Numbered from the stretch's first letter, positions 22,753-30,570 are shown. The stretch is 45,231 nt of DNA from Glaesserella sp041814905 (GCF_041814905.1 NZ_JBGXYA010000010.1:1-45231), one strand, 5' to 3'. The notes: generated by a model from the sequence alone, not told the origin. Numbers and translations: made by a program.

Positions 22753-23190
22753 TCAAGCTTGCTCTGTCGTTAATTGCCAACCAAGCTGGCGGTATTGCTT
22801 ATAACGTTCCCGAGCAAGCGTTTTTTCTGCTTCATCCTGTGGCACAAAATCAATAATCCGGTTAAAGCTGTTAATGAAATCAGGCAGTTGGGTTTGAAGC
22901 GAAATCAAAATATCTCGACGTTGTGCATTGCGTTTCCCTTTCCAACTGATTTCAATCGGCGTGGCATAAGTCGTCATTTCACCGGAAAGATTATGCGGGA
23001 CGAATTCGTCCGGATCCCGCGCCCAGAGCGCGTCATCAATAGAGAACGCCTGTTCTTCCGTTTCACATGCGATTAAAACGCGTTTTCCTAAACGCCATGC
23101 CTTCGCTGCTAAATCACAAGCGAGTGCTTCTTCTGCTTTTAAATTACCGAGGGTCGGCTGACTTAACACATAAAATTGCACTTGCTTCAC
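22753..23190 (-). CDS. holC: DNA polymerase III chi subunit
   Basis: The chi subunit (145 residues) links the clamp-loader complex, through psi, to single-strand-binding protein on the lagging strand. The family start VQFYVLSQPT and the block CDLAAKAWRLGKRVLIACETEEQA are present, as are DDALWARDPDEFVPHNL and the C-terminal RERYKQYRQLGWQL. Length equals the usual one. Its conserved downstream partner valS begins about 4.6 kb away, across the accessory segment. The upstream gap (23191-23437) is shared with the divergent kbp gene. Confidence 0.93.
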   Translation of the reverse strand: MKQVQFYVLSQPTLGNLKAEEALACDLAAKAWRLGKRVLIACETEEQAFSIDDALWARDPDEFVPHNLSGEMTTYATPIEISWKGKRNAQRRDILISLQTQLPDFINSFNRIIDFVPQDEAEKTLARERYKQYRQLGWQLTTEQA

Positions 23191-23302
23191 ACTTTATCCT
23201 TAAATTTCGTTGAGAATTATAGAAAGGAGAGATTTTAGCTTAATATCCGTTAAATGAAAAATTTAAGCGCTGTTTTTGACAAAATTCTCCGAAACTGTTC
23301 GC

Positions 23303-23331
23303 TTGATGTACTTTTAAGAACTGTTTATGAT
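23303..23331 (+). promoter_or_regulatory. putative kbp promoter
   Basis: TTGATG (23303-23308) and TATGAT (23326-23331) with a 17-base spacer, predicting a start near 23338 and a leader of about 100 bases. Confidence 0.5.
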
Positions 23332-23437
23332 CACATCGGCTGCGGAACTTATCAATAACCAGCCAATCTAACCCTCAGATTGAAGCAATGCTTCTGTCTT
23401 ACATACACAAATTTTAATTTTAAGAGGACTTTTAATT

Positions 23438-23878
23438 ATGGGTTTATTTGATTTTGCAGCGGATATCGGCAAAAAATTATTCAGTAAAGAAGATGAAGCA
23501 TCAAAAGCGGTAACCAATCATATCGCTGAAGATAATCCCGGCGTAGAAAATTTAAATGTTACCGTTGAAAACGGTACGGCGAAAATTACCGGTATTGCGT
23601 CAACAGCAATTGCGATCGAAAAAGCGGTGTTAATGGCAGGAAATGTGGCCGGTATTAATAATGTAAACATTGATGATGTTGTGATCAAAAGCGGTTCTGT
23701 TGCCGGTGACGATGAGTTCTATGTAATCCAAAAAGGTGACAGCCTATGGAAAATCGCTGAAAAAGTGTACGGCAACGGGGCTAAATATAAAGCGATTGTG
23801 GAAGCCAATAAAGAAGTGATTAAACATGAAGATAAAATCTTCCCGGGTCAAAAAATCCGTATTCCGAAAAGTTTATAA
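23438..23878 (+). CDS. kbp: BON and LysM domain protein (Kbp/YgaU)
   Basis: A cytoplasmic protein of 146 residues, like E. coli Kbp (149), which binds potassium and aids growth at high salt. It begins MGLFDFAADIGKKLF, followed by a BON domain (about 20-88; VENLNVTVENGTAKITGIA) and a LysM domain at the end (about 92-144; YVIQKGDSLWKIAEKVYG). No signal peptide, as in E. coli Kbp. The ribosome binding site is AAGAGGA. Monocistronic, with its own terminator. Confidence 0.9.
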   Translation: MGLFDFAADIGKKLFSKEDEASKAVTNHIAEDNPGVENLNVTVENGTAKITGIASTAIAIEKAVLMAGNVAGINNVNIDDVVIKSGSVAGDDEFYVIQKGDSLWKIAEKVYGNGAKYKAIVEANKEVIKHEDKIFPGQKIRIPKSL

Positions 23879-23894
23879 TTTCTCTTAAACAACG

Positions 23895-23930
23895 AAAAGC
23901 GCATGGCAGACTTAATCCTCATGCGCTTTT
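23895..23930 (+). terminator. terminator after kbp
   Basis: An 11-bp perfect stem AAAAGCGCATG/CATGCGCTTTT with a 14-base loop, followed by ATTTTTTG. Confidence 0.8.
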
Positions 23931-23998
23931 ATTTTTTGTTTATATTTTATTCGCTTGGCACGTTCCATTGCTTTCTATCCGCTGTCCGCTACGGAAAT

Positions 23999-24042
23999 AA
24001 ATAGACAACCCTTTGACATGAGGTTACAATTTTTGTCTATTT
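23999..24042 (+). promoter_or_regulatory. tig promoter region with 10-bp inverted repeat
   Basis: AAATAGACAA (23999-24008) and TTGTCTATTT (24033-24042) are perfect inverse copies. Between them lies TTGACA (24013-24018), and TCTATT (24036-24041), 17 bases on, is a possible -10. The repeat could be an operator over the promoter, or a stem followed by T that ends upstream transcripts. Confidence 0.45.
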
Positions 24043-24094
24043 TTTTATCTGTATTTTATACACCGAATCCCTTTCAATTTATTGAGGTTTAAGA

Positions 24095-25396
24095 ATGTCA
24101 TTTTCTATTGAAACACTTGAAGGCTTACAACGCCGTGTAACCATCACCGTAGCTACGGACAAAATCGAAGCTGCATACAAAGAACAATTAAAAGGCTATG
24201 CGAAAAATGCACGCGTAGACGGCTTCCGTAAAGGTAAAGTGCCACACTCAATTATCGAACAACGTTTCGGTTTCAACGCTCGCCAAGATGCACTATCAGA
24301 AGAAATGCAACGCGCATTTTTTGATGTAGTGATTGCAGAGAAAATTAATCTTGCAGGTCGCCCGACTTTCACGCCGAACAACTATCAACCGGGTCAAGAA
24401 TTCTCTTTCGCTGTAGCGTTTGAAGTCTTCCCTGAAGTGAAATTACAAGGCTTAGAAAATATCGAAGTTGAAAAACCTGTTGTAGAAATCACCGATGCTG
24501 ATTTAGACAAAATGGTTGATGTATTGCGCAAACAACAAGCAACTTGGACTGAATCACAAGATGCGGCAAAAGCGGATGATCGCGTAACTATCGACTTCGT
24601 AGGTTCTGTCGACGGCGAAGAATTTGAAGGCGGTAAAGCGTCCGATTTCGTATTAGCAATGGGTCAAGGTCGTATGATCCCCGGTTTTGAAGACGGTATC
24701 GTCGGTCATAAAGCCGGTGAACAATTCGACATTAATGTTACGTTCCCCGAAGAGTACCACGCAGAAAATTTAAAAGGTAAAGCGGCAAAATTCGCTATTA
24801 CGCTTAAGAAAGTAGAAAACATGGTTCTGCCTGAATTAACGGAAGAATTCGTGAAAAAATTCGGCTCGGCAAAAACCGTTGAAGAATTACGTGCCGAAAT
24901 CAAGAAAAATATGCAACGCGAATTAAAAAATGCAGTAACTGCGCGCATTAAAAATCAAGTAATCAACGGCTTATTAGCAAACAACAATATCGATGTTCCG
25001 ACAGCAGCCGTTGCGGAAGAAGTTGAAGTTTTACGCCAACAAGCGGTTCAACGTTTCGGCGGTAAACCTGAAATGGCAGCACAATTACCGGCAGAATTAT
25101 TTGAAGCGGACGCAAAACGTCGCGTTCAAATCGGCTTATTACTCTCAAGCATTATCAGCAACAACGAGTTAAAAGTTGATGAAGCACGCGTGAAAGAAAC
25201 TATCGCAGAATTAGCCTCAGCTTACGAACAACCTACTGAAGTCATTGAATACTACGCGAAAAACCCACGTTTAACCGACAACATCCGTAATGTGGTGTTA
25301 GAAGAACAAGCGGTTGAAGCTGTATTAGCACAAGCGAAAGTGTCAGAAAAAGCATCATCTTTTGATGAAATGATGGCGCAGCAGCAACAAGCGTAA
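24095..25396 (+). CDS. tig: trigger factor
   Basis: A ribosome-bound chaperone and peptidyl-prolyl isomerase of 433 residues that meets nascent chains at the exit tunnel. The N-terminal ribosome-binding domain has the signature around residue 44 (DGFRKGKVPHSIIEQRFG). The FKBP-type isomerase domain spans about 160-245 (DRVTIDFVGSVDGEEF...MIPGFEDGIVG) and the helical substrate-cradle domain follows, ending in a Gln-rich tail. The ribosome binding site is GAGG. Two uptake signals occur in its second half. The usual neighbour clpP is not here. Confidence 0.97.
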   Translation: MSFSIETLEGLQRRVTITVATDKIEAAYKEQLKGYAKNARVDGFRKGKVPHSIIEQRFGFNARQDALSEEMQRAFFDVVIAEKINLAGRPTFTPNNYQPGQEFSFAVAFEVFPEVKLQGLENIEVEKPVVEITDADLDKMVDVLRKQQATWTESQDAAKADDRVTIDFVGSVDGEEFEGGKASDFVLAMGQGRMIPGFEDGIVGHKAGEQFDINVTFPEEYHAENLKGKAAKFAITLKKVENMVLPELTEEFVKKFGSAKTVEELRAEIKKNMQRELKNAVTARIKNQVINGLLANNNIDVPTAAVAEEVEVLRQQAVQRFGGKPEMAAQLPAELFEADAKRRVQIGLLLSSIISNNELKVDEARVKETIAELASAYEQPTEVIEYYAKNPRLTDNIRNVVLEEQAVEAVLAQAKVSEKASSFDEMMAQQQQA

Positions 25397-25429
25397 TTTT
25401 TCTTTAAGTTTCTTTCGGGAACGCAGATC

Positions 25430-25475
25430 AAGCGGTGTTTTTTAGCCAAAATTTTGCAAAATACCGCTTTTTATT
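25430..25475 (+). terminator. USS-like terminator after tig
   Basis: AAGCGGT (25430-25436) and ACCGCTT (25463-25469) surround an interior with CCAAAATTTTGCAAAAT; the right arm runs into TTTTTATTT. Both arms are uptake-signal cores that are one or two bases short of consensus. Confidence 0.65.
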
Positions 25476-25498
25476 TCCACCTACTTTAGAGAAAAACA

Positions 25499-25951
25499 AT
25501 GGAACAACTCACCTTTGCACAGCAATTACAGCAATTTGTCGCAAACCATACTATTATGGTTTTTGCGTGGGTTGCGTTACTGATTGCCGTGTTGCTGAAT
25601 TTATACAAAAGCGCAACCAGCAAATTCAAAGTGATTGATAATGCTCAAGCGACTCGACTGATCAATAACCAAGATGCCGTCATTATTGATGTTCGTTCTG
25701 ATGAGGATTTCAGACGCGGACATATCATCGAAAGCTTACATTTGATCCCAAGCGATATCAAAGCCAATAAAACCCAATCTATTGAGAAGTATAAAGATCG
25801 TGCGATTATCGTAGTTGATGCTAACGGATTCACCGCTCAAGGTTTGGCAGGCTCTTTGGCAAAACAAGGTTTTAACCATGTTTATGCATTAAAAGAAGGG
25901 ATTGTAGGTTGGCGTACGGCCAACTTACCGCTAGTGAAAAAACATAAATAA
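25499..25951 (+). CDS. yibN: membrane-anchored rhodanese-like protein YibN
   Basis: A 150-residue protein with one N-terminal membrane helix (about 18-36) and a rhodanese fold. The usual active-site cysteine loop is replaced by VVDANGF, and E. coli YibN also has aspartate there (VVDGSG), so sulfur transfer by the standard mechanism is unlikely. The order yibN, secB, gpsA, cysE equals that of E. coli, except that grxC between yibN and secB is missing. secB follows at 24 bases. Confidence 0.88.
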   Translation: MEQLTFAQQLQQFVANHTIMVFAWVALLIAVLLNLYKSATSKFKVIDNAQATRLINNQDAVIIDVRSDEDFRRGHIIESLHLIPSDIKANKTQSIEKYKDRAIIVVDANGFTAQGLAGSLAKQGFNHVYALKEGIVGWRTANLPLVKKHK

Positions 25952-25975
25952 TTAATCACCGAATAAGGATTTATT

Positions 25976-26476
25976 ATGGCAGAAGAAAATCAAGTTGCAG
26001 CACAAGAAGAGGCAAAAACGCCTTTTGAAATGCAGATCCAACGTATTTATATCAAAGATGTTTCATTTGAGGCTCCAAATCTTCCGCAGATTTTCCAACA
26101 AGATTGGAAACCGCAATTAGGTTTCGAATTAGATACCGAAACAACACAAATCAGCGAAGATACTTATGAAGTTGCATTACATATCAATGTCCAAACAACT
26201 TTAGAAGAAAGTAACGACGTGGCGTTTATTTGTGAAGTGAAACAAGCGGGCGTATTCACCATCAAAGGTTTGGAAGGGATTCAATTAGCGCACTGCTTAG
26301 CGGCAAAATGCCCTGAAGTGCTTTATCCTTATGCACGTGAATTAATTTCAAGCTTAGTTAACCGAGGTACATTCCCTGCATTAAACCTTTCTCCGGTAAA
26401 CTTTGATGCACTCTTTATGGATTATTTACAGCGTCAGCAACAAGCGGAAAACGCAGAAACACCGGCAGTGAATTAA
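25976..26476 (+). CDS. secB: protein-export chaperone SecB
   Basis: A tetrameric cytosolic chaperone of 166 residues that keeps preproteins unfolded and hands them to SecA. It has the family start IQRIYIKDVSFEAPNLP, the acidic SecA-binding strand region, and the block PYARELISSLVNRGTFPALNLSPVNFDALF. An AAGGA site precedes the ATG. It is in the conserved yibN-secB-gpsA order and is followed by its own terminator. Confidence 0.96.
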   Translation: MAEENQVAAQEEAKTPFEMQIQRIYIKDVSFEAPNLPQIFQQDWKPQLGFELDTETTQISEDTYEVALHINVQTTLEESNDVAFICEVKQAGVFTIKGLEGIQLAHCLAAKCPEVLYPYARELISSLVNRGTFPALNLSPVNFDALFMDYLQRQQQAENAETPAVN

Positions 26477-26492
26477 TTCACTAAAACGGATA

Positions 26493-26524
26493 AAATAGGT
26501 ATGCAGCGGCATACCTATTTTTTT
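26493..26524 (+). terminator. terminator after secB
   Basis: A perfect 12-bp stem AAATAGGTATGC/GCATACCTATTT with loop AGCG, continuing into seven T. It separates secB from gpsA, so gpsA-cysE need a promoter in the 40 bases that follow or read-through. Confidence 0.9.
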
Positions 26525-26562
26525 AAGCGAAAGTTATGCTGGGATGATGTAAAGGACAATGT

Positions 26563-27573
26563 ATGAATAGCATCTATACCGCTCCGGTTACGGTAATTGG
26601 CGCAGGCTCTTACGGCACAGCCTTAGCGATTGCACTTTCCCGTAACGGACATAAAACGTATTTATGGGGACATCAACCTCAAAAAATGGCTCTTTTAGCC
26701 AAAGAGCGAATGAACCAAGAATTTTTGCCGAATATTGCGTTTCCGGAAGCCTTATATGTTGAAAGTGATTTAGCGCAAGCCCTTGCGAAAGCTAAAGATT
26801 TATTAATCGTGGTGCCTAGCCACGTATTTTCGGAAGTATTAAGCCAAATAAAACCTTTTCTTACTCCACAACATCGTATTATGTGGGCAACAAAAGGGTT
26901 AGAGCGCGATACAGGTAGATTGCTACAAGATGTCGCTTTGCAAATTTTAGGCGAAAACCACCCGCTTGCAGTGTTGTCTGGTCCAACTTTTGCCAAAGAA
27001 CTGGCGCAAGGGCTGCCAACAGCAATTACGCTGGCCTCGAACGATCCGCTGTTCGCCGATCAAATGCAACAGCGAATTCATTGTTCAAAAGCATTCCGCG
27101 TCTATTTGAATAATGACATGATTGGCGTACAACTTGGCGGAGCGATCAAAAACGTGATTGCCATCGGCGCTGGTATATCCGATGGCATGGGGTTCGGTGC
27201 GAATGCCCGCACCGCATTAATCACGCGCGGTTTGGCGGAAATCAGCCGTTTAGGTGCGTCTCTCGGTGCCCACCCGACGACTTTTATGGGGATGGCAGGA
27301 TTAGGTGATTTAGTGCTAACCTGTACTGACAACCAATCTCGTAACCGTCGTTTCGGTTTAATGTTGGGACAAGGTAAAAATGCCCAAGAAGCCATGGCAG
27401 AAATCGGACAAGTGGTAGAAGGGTTCTACAACACCAAAGAAGCTTTTTTACTTGCACAGCGCCAAGGCGTTGAAATGCCGATTGTCGAACAAATCTACCA
27501 AATGTTATTTTGCGGAAAACACGCAAATGATGTTGCAATGACCTTGCTGGGCAGAGAGCGCAAGGGAGAATAA
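26563..27573 (+). CDS. gpsA: glycerol-3-phosphate dehydrogenase (NAD(P)+)
   Basis: Reduces dihydroxyacetone phosphate to sn-glycerol-3-phosphate for phospholipid synthesis. The 336 residues show the nucleotide-binding GAGSYGTALA at 13-22, SGPTFAKELAQGLPTA, the catalytic-lysine region GGAIKNVIAIGAGISDG, and LTCTDNQSRNRRFG. Length is normal. cysE starts one base after the stop, so the pair is translationally coupled, as expected from the E. coli order. Confidence 0.96.
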   Translation: MNSIYTAPVTVIGAGSYGTALAIALSRNGHKTYLWGHQPQKMALLAKERMNQEFLPNIAFPEALYVESDLAQALAKAKDLLIVVPSHVFSEVLSQIKPFLTPQHRIMWATKGLERDTGRLLQDVALQILGENHPLAVLSGPTFAKELAQGLPTAITLASNDPLFADQMQQRIHCSKAFRVYLNNDMIGVQLGGAIKNVIAIGAGISDGMGFGANARTALITRGLAEISRLGASLGAHPTTFMGMAGLGDLVLTCTDNQSRNRRFGLMLGQGKNAQEAMAEIGQVVEGFYNTKEAFLLAQRQGVEMPIVEQIYQMLFCGKHANDVAMTLLGRERKGE

Positions 27574-27574
27574 G

Positions 27575-28399
27575 ATGACCGAACAAAAACTCAATCAAAT
27601 TTGGCTGAATATCCGTACGGAAGCACAAGAGTTTGCCGATTGTGAACCGATGCTTGGCAGCTTTTTTCATGCAACCATTTTAAAACACCATAATTTAGGT
27701 GGTGCACTCAGCTACATTCTTGCCAATAAACTATCAAATGCGATCATGCCGGCAATTGCATTGAAAGAAATTATCGAAGAAGCCTATGCGGCGGATCCGC
27801 AAATTATCGCCAGTGCCGCCTGTGACATCGACGCAGTACGAACGCGCGATCCTGCCGTGGATAAATGGAGCACGCCGTTACTCTATCTCAAAGGCTATCA
27901 CGCGCTACAAAGCTATCGCGTTACCCATTATTTATGGAAACAAGGCAGAAAAGCGCTTGCTATCTATTTGCAGAACGAAATTTCCGTTGCCTTTGATGTA
28001 GATATTCATCCGGCAGCCCGCGTTGGCTGTGGAATTATGCTTGATCATGCAACCGGCATTGTCGTCGGTGAAACCGCAGTGATTGAAAACGATGTGTCCA
28101 TTTTGCAGGGCGTTACATTGGGAGGTACCGGCAAAGAACACGGCGATCGCCATCCGAAAATCCGCGAAGGCGTGATGGTCGGCGCCGGTGCAAAAATTCT
28201 CGGCAATATTGAAATCGGGCGTTATTCCAAAATCGGCGCGAACTCCGTGGTATTACAAGAAGTACCGGAATATGCCACCGCAGCCGGCGTGCCGGCGCGT
28301 ATTATCGGGCAGTCGCACGATCAAAAACCGGCCTTTGATATGAACCAATATTTTGATTATTCAAGAGACGGAGAAGGCATAGACGGAGACGGAATCTAA
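27575..28399 (+). CDS. cysE: serine O-acetyltransferase
   Basis: First step of cysteine synthesis: acetyl-CoA + L-serine to O-acetylserine. It has 274 residues, an N-terminal helical domain and the left-handed beta-helix made of hexapeptide repeats (about 145-245). Catalytic elements are in AARVGCGIMLDHATGIVVGETAVI and GGTGKEHGDRHPKI. The acidic C-terminal tail ends EGIDGDGI; the terminal isoleucine is the residue that docks in CysK. Coupled to gpsA by one base. Confidence 0.95.
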   Translation: MTEQKLNQIWLNIRTEAQEFADCEPMLGSFFHATILKHHNLGGALSYILANKLSNAIMPAIALKEIIEEAYAADPQIIASAACDIDAVRTRDPAVDKWSTPLLYLKGYHALQSYRVTHYLWKQGRKALAIYLQNEISVAFDVDIHPAARVGCGIMLDHATGIVVGETAVIENDVSILQGVTLGGTGKEHGDRHPKIREGVMVGAGAKILGNIEIGRYSKIGANSVVLQEVPEYATAAGVPARIIGQSHDQKPAFDMNQYFDYSRDGEGIDGDGI

Positions 28400-28431
28400 G
28401 CTTAAAATTTGCAAAAAAACCGCTGAAAGTG

Positions 28432-28440
28432 ACCGCTTGT
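28432..28440. repeat. DNA uptake signal (Apl-type USS)
   Basis: ACCGCTTGT, preceded at a short distance by AAAATTTGCAAAAA, in the gap after cysE. Confidence 0.7.
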
Positions 28441-28447
28441 CGTTTCC

Positions 28448-28472
28448 TCCCTTCCCGCAATCCGGGAAGGGA
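28448..28472. other. hairpin between cysE and rpe
   Basis: A perfect 10-bp stem TCCCTTCCCG/CGGGAAGGGA with a CAATC loop lies between the convergent ends of cysE and rpe. Neither strand has a T run after it, so Rho-independent termination is doubtful although the position suits it. Confidence 0.45.
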
Positions 28473-28484
28473 ATGTCGGATTCT

Positions 28485-29168
28485 CTATCCTAAAACAACT
28501 TCCGCCAATTCTTTGCGCATCTGATCAATCACTGCTTTATAATCGGTTTGATCGAAAATTGCCGAGCCTGCAACAAACATATCGGCACCGGCTTCTGCAA
28601 TTTCTGCGATATTGTTAACTTTCACACCGCCATCCACTTCTAAACGGATATTATAACCGCTCGCATCGATTCTGCTGCGAACTTGGCGCAATTTATCCAA
28701 TGTTGCAGGGATAAATGCCTGCCCGCCGAATCCCGGGTTAACCGACATCAATAAAATCACATCGACTTTATCCATCACATAATCCAAATAACTAAGCGGT
28801 GTCGCAGGATTAAATACCAAACCGGACTTACACCCGTGATCACGAATCAACTGTAGTGATCGATCGATATGCTCCGTCGCTTCCGGGTGAAAAGTAATAA
28901 TGTTCGCCCCGGCTTTGGCAAAATCAGGAATTAAACGATCCACCGGTTTCGTCATCAAATGCACATCAATCGGGCAATCAATTCCGTAATCTCGCAATGC
29001 CTTACAAATTGCCGGTCCGAAAGTTAAATTCGGCACATAATGGTTATCCATGACATCAAAATGGATTAAATCCGCTCCTGCTTTCAATACATCGGCAACA
29101 TCCTCACCTAAACGAGCCAAATCCGCTGATAAAATTGAAGGTGCAATTAAATAAGGTAGTTTCGCCAT
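28485..29168 (-). CDS. rpe: ribulose-phosphate 3-epimerase
   Basis: Interconverts ribulose-5-phosphate and xylulose-5-phosphate in the pentose phosphate pathway. A TIM barrel of 227 residues with the metal and catalytic residues in PSILSADLARLGED, HFDVMDNHYVPNLTFGP, DVHLMTKPVD, HPEAT, LLMSVNPGFGGQAF and LEVDGGV. Length and motifs are standard. It is monocistronic here; in E. coli it belongs to the dam-rpe-gph group. Confidence 0.96.
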   Translation of the reverse strand: MAKLPYLIAPSILSADLARLGEDVADVLKAGADLIHFDVMDNHYVPNLTFGPAICKALRDYGIDCPIDVHLMTKPVDRLIPDFAKAGANIITFHPEATEHIDRSLQLIRDHGCKSGLVFNPATPLSYLDYVMDKVDVILLMSVNPGFGGQAFIPATLDKLRQVRSRIDASGYNIRLEVDGGVKVNNIAEIAEAGADMFVAGSAIFDQTDYKAVIDQMRKELAEVVLG

Positions 29169-29365
29169 AAAAAATTCCTCACACTATGTTAAACGTATTG
29201 ATTAGACTACCATATTTAACTGCCCGAAACTTCGATCCAATTCGCAAATTTATCAACTCACTTGAGCTTATTGAACAATATTTGCTCAAAAACCATAAAA
29301 AAATTATAGAAATAAAATCAATTCTCAGGCAAAATAAATCCACTTTTTTATTATGGCTATTTATT

Positions 29366-29390
29366 GAGGACTGATGATGATTCAGCCCTC
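29366..29390 (+). promoter_or_regulatory. leader hairpin before rpmE2
   Basis: GAGGACTGA (29366-29374) pairs with TCAGCCCTC (29382-29390) with one mismatch and a 7-base loop, 24 bases before the rpmE2 start. It could influence ribosome access. The rest of the 29169-29414 gap is AT-rich, and no Zur-type palindrome could be picked out with confidence. Confidence 0.35.
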
Positions 29391-29414
29391 GTCAATTTAT
29401 CCTTCGGAGGAAAT

Positions 29415-29684
29415 ATGAAAAAAGGGATTCACCCTGAAAATTATCGTGAAGTTCTGTTTTACGACGGCAGCGTGCAACAAGGTTGGATTATCCGCTCTTG
29501 TGCCAAAACAACAAAAACTATGGTTTGGGAGGATGGGAAAGAATATCCGCTTTATCCGTTAGATACCTCTTCGGCTTCTCATCCTGTTTATACAGGCAAA
29601 CGCCGCGAAGCCAATAACGAAGGTCGTGCGAGTAAATTTAACGAACGTTTCAAAGGCATTTCTGGCTTAACCAAGAAAAAATAA
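29415..29684 (+). CDS. rpmE2: 50S ribosomal protein L31 type B
   Basis: Zinc-free form of L31, 89 residues from the ATG at 29415, which has a perfect GGAGGAAAT site. It shows the type B pattern MKKGIHPENYREVLFYD, HPVYTGKRR and FNERF, and lacks the CxxC zinc-binding pairs of type A L31. Such paralogues replace the zinc protein in ribosomes when zinc is scarce and are usually under Zur control; that control is inference here. The longer frame back to 29364 is not needed. It is followed at 9 bases by rpmJ2. Confidence 0.93.
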   Translation: MKKGIHPENYREVLFYDGSVQQGWIIRSCAKTTKTMVWEDGKEYPLYPLDTSSASHPVYTGKRREANNEGRASKFNERFKGISGLTKKK

Positions 29685-29693
29685 GGTGTTGTT

Positions 29694-29819
29694 ATGAAAA
29701 TTTTAAATTCATTAAAGTCTGCAAAATCACGTCACCAAGATTGCCAAGTCGTACGACGCAAAGGCAAACTTTACGTAATTTGTAAGACAAATCCGCGTTT
29801 CAAAGCTCGTCAACGTTAA
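29694..29819 (+). CDS. rpmJ2: 50S ribosomal protein L36 type B
   Basis: Alternative L36 of 41 residues, starting MKILNSLKSAKSRHQDCQVV and ending NPRFKARQR. The zinc-ribbon Cys/His set of the canonical L36 is incomplete (only two cysteines), which is the C-minus form that does not need zinc. It sits directly behind rpmE2 in the ykgM-ykgO arrangement known from E. coli and ends in a terminator. Confidence 0.92.
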   Translation: MKILNSLKSAKSRHQDCQVVRRKGKLYVICKTNPRFKARQR

Positions 29820-29855
29820 TCCCTAAAATGGCAAAATCATTATAAAATCAATTAT

Positions 29856-29898
29856 ATAGCGATAAAAAAAAGCTCAAAAAGGCGCTTTTTATCGCTAT
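29856..29898 (+). terminator. terminator after rpmJ2
   Basis: Perfect 13-bp arms ATAGCGATAAAAA/TTTTTATCGCTAT with a smaller AAAG...CTTT pairing inside the loop, followed by TTATTTG. It insulates the nap promoter. Confidence 0.7.
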
Positions 29899-29902
29899 TT
29901 AT

Positions 29903-29916
29903 TTGATTGTAATCAA
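29903..29916. promoter_or_regulatory. FNR box upstream of napF
   Basis: TTGATTGTAATCAA is a full match to the FNR consensus TTGAT-N4-ATCAA. It is centred about 70 bases before the start predicted by the extended -10 at 29964-29972. If TAACAA at 29939-29944 is the -10 instead, it would be at -41.5, the classical class II position. Either way, activation of the nap operon under oxygen limitation is expected. Confidence 0.85.
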
Positions 29917-29963
29917 ACCGTTTGCGGTTAATTCTCTCTAACAATTTTCCTACATTTTTGTAA

Positions 29964-29972
29964 TGTTATAAT
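29964..29972 (+). promoter_or_regulatory. extended -10 promoter of the nap operon
   Basis: TGTTATAAT contains TATAAT with the extended TGn, predicting a start near 29979. The napF leader would be only about 15-30 bases. TACATTTTTGTA just upstream (29951-29962) is a small palindrome that could hold another regulator; a NarP site was not clearly recognised. Confidence 0.55.
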
Positions 29973-29994
29973 TAACTTACGAATAACCTACTAT

Positions 29995-30570
29995 TTGACT
30001 AGACTATTTTTGGCCCAATTCATTGATAAAAATCTCCCACGGCGTAGTTTTTTACGCGGTCACTTTTTGAACGCATTAAAAAGTGAACAGGTGAAGCGGC
30101 AAGGCTATCATGCAATACGTCCGCCTTGGGCGGATTTAGCAAATTTTTCGGAGAAATGTACCGCTTGTCAAAAGTGTATTACTCAGTGTGAAACCAAAAT
30201 TTTAGTCTCTGATGCGAATGGTTATCCTGAAGTGAATTTTTCCGCAGGACGTGGCGAATGCACTTTTTGTCAGGCTTGTGTGAATAGCTGCGAAGCGGGA
30301 GTGTTCCGCCCTATAACGGAACCTGCGTGGCAACATAAAATTGAGATTGGCGATAATTGTTTAACCCAAAGTCATATCGAGTGTAGGAGCTGTGAGGATA
30401 GCTGTGAAAGCAGAGCCATAAAATTTCGGAGAGCCGTCGGCGGTATTGCATTACCGATTTTAGAGTTAGATCGTTGTAACGGGTGTGGTGCATGTCTTTC
30501 CGTTTGTCCGACACAAGCTATAGGTATTATCAATGATGAAAGCATCTGCAACAAATCAAACGACGGATAA
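29995..30570 (+). CDS. napF: ferredoxin-type protein NapF
   Basis: A cytoplasmic iron-sulfur protein (191 residues at most) that assists maturation of NapA. Four [4Fe-4S] cysteine sets are visible: CTACQKCITQCE, CTFCQACVNSCE, CRSCEDSCE and CNGCGACLSVCP. The N-terminal RRSFLRG is the conserved NapF arginine motif. The start is uncertain: no ATG or GTG is in frame near the N-terminus, and TTG at 29995 or TTG at 30010 (giving MAQFIDKNLPRRSFLRG) must serve, without a clear ribosome binding site. The 3' end overlaps napD by 38 bases. Confidence 0.88.
   Translation: MTRLFLAQFIDKNLPRRSFLRGHFLNALKSEQVKRQGYHAIRPPWADLANFSEKCTACQKCITQCETKILVSDANGYPEVNFSAGRGECTFCQACVNSCEAGVFRPITEPAWQHKIEIGDNCLTQSHIECRSCEDSCESRAIKFRRAVGGIALPILELDRCNGCGACLSVCPTQAIGIINDESICNKSNDG

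Noticed and set aside
25499..25951. Missing catalytic cysteine in the YibN rhodanese domain
   Set aside because: E. coli YibN also has aspartate at this position, so this is a family trait rather than a local defect.
29186..29374. 62-residue ORF upstream of rpmE2
   Set aside because: No ribosome binding site, AT-rich composition, no family resemblance, and it ends inside the leader hairpin; most likely chance.
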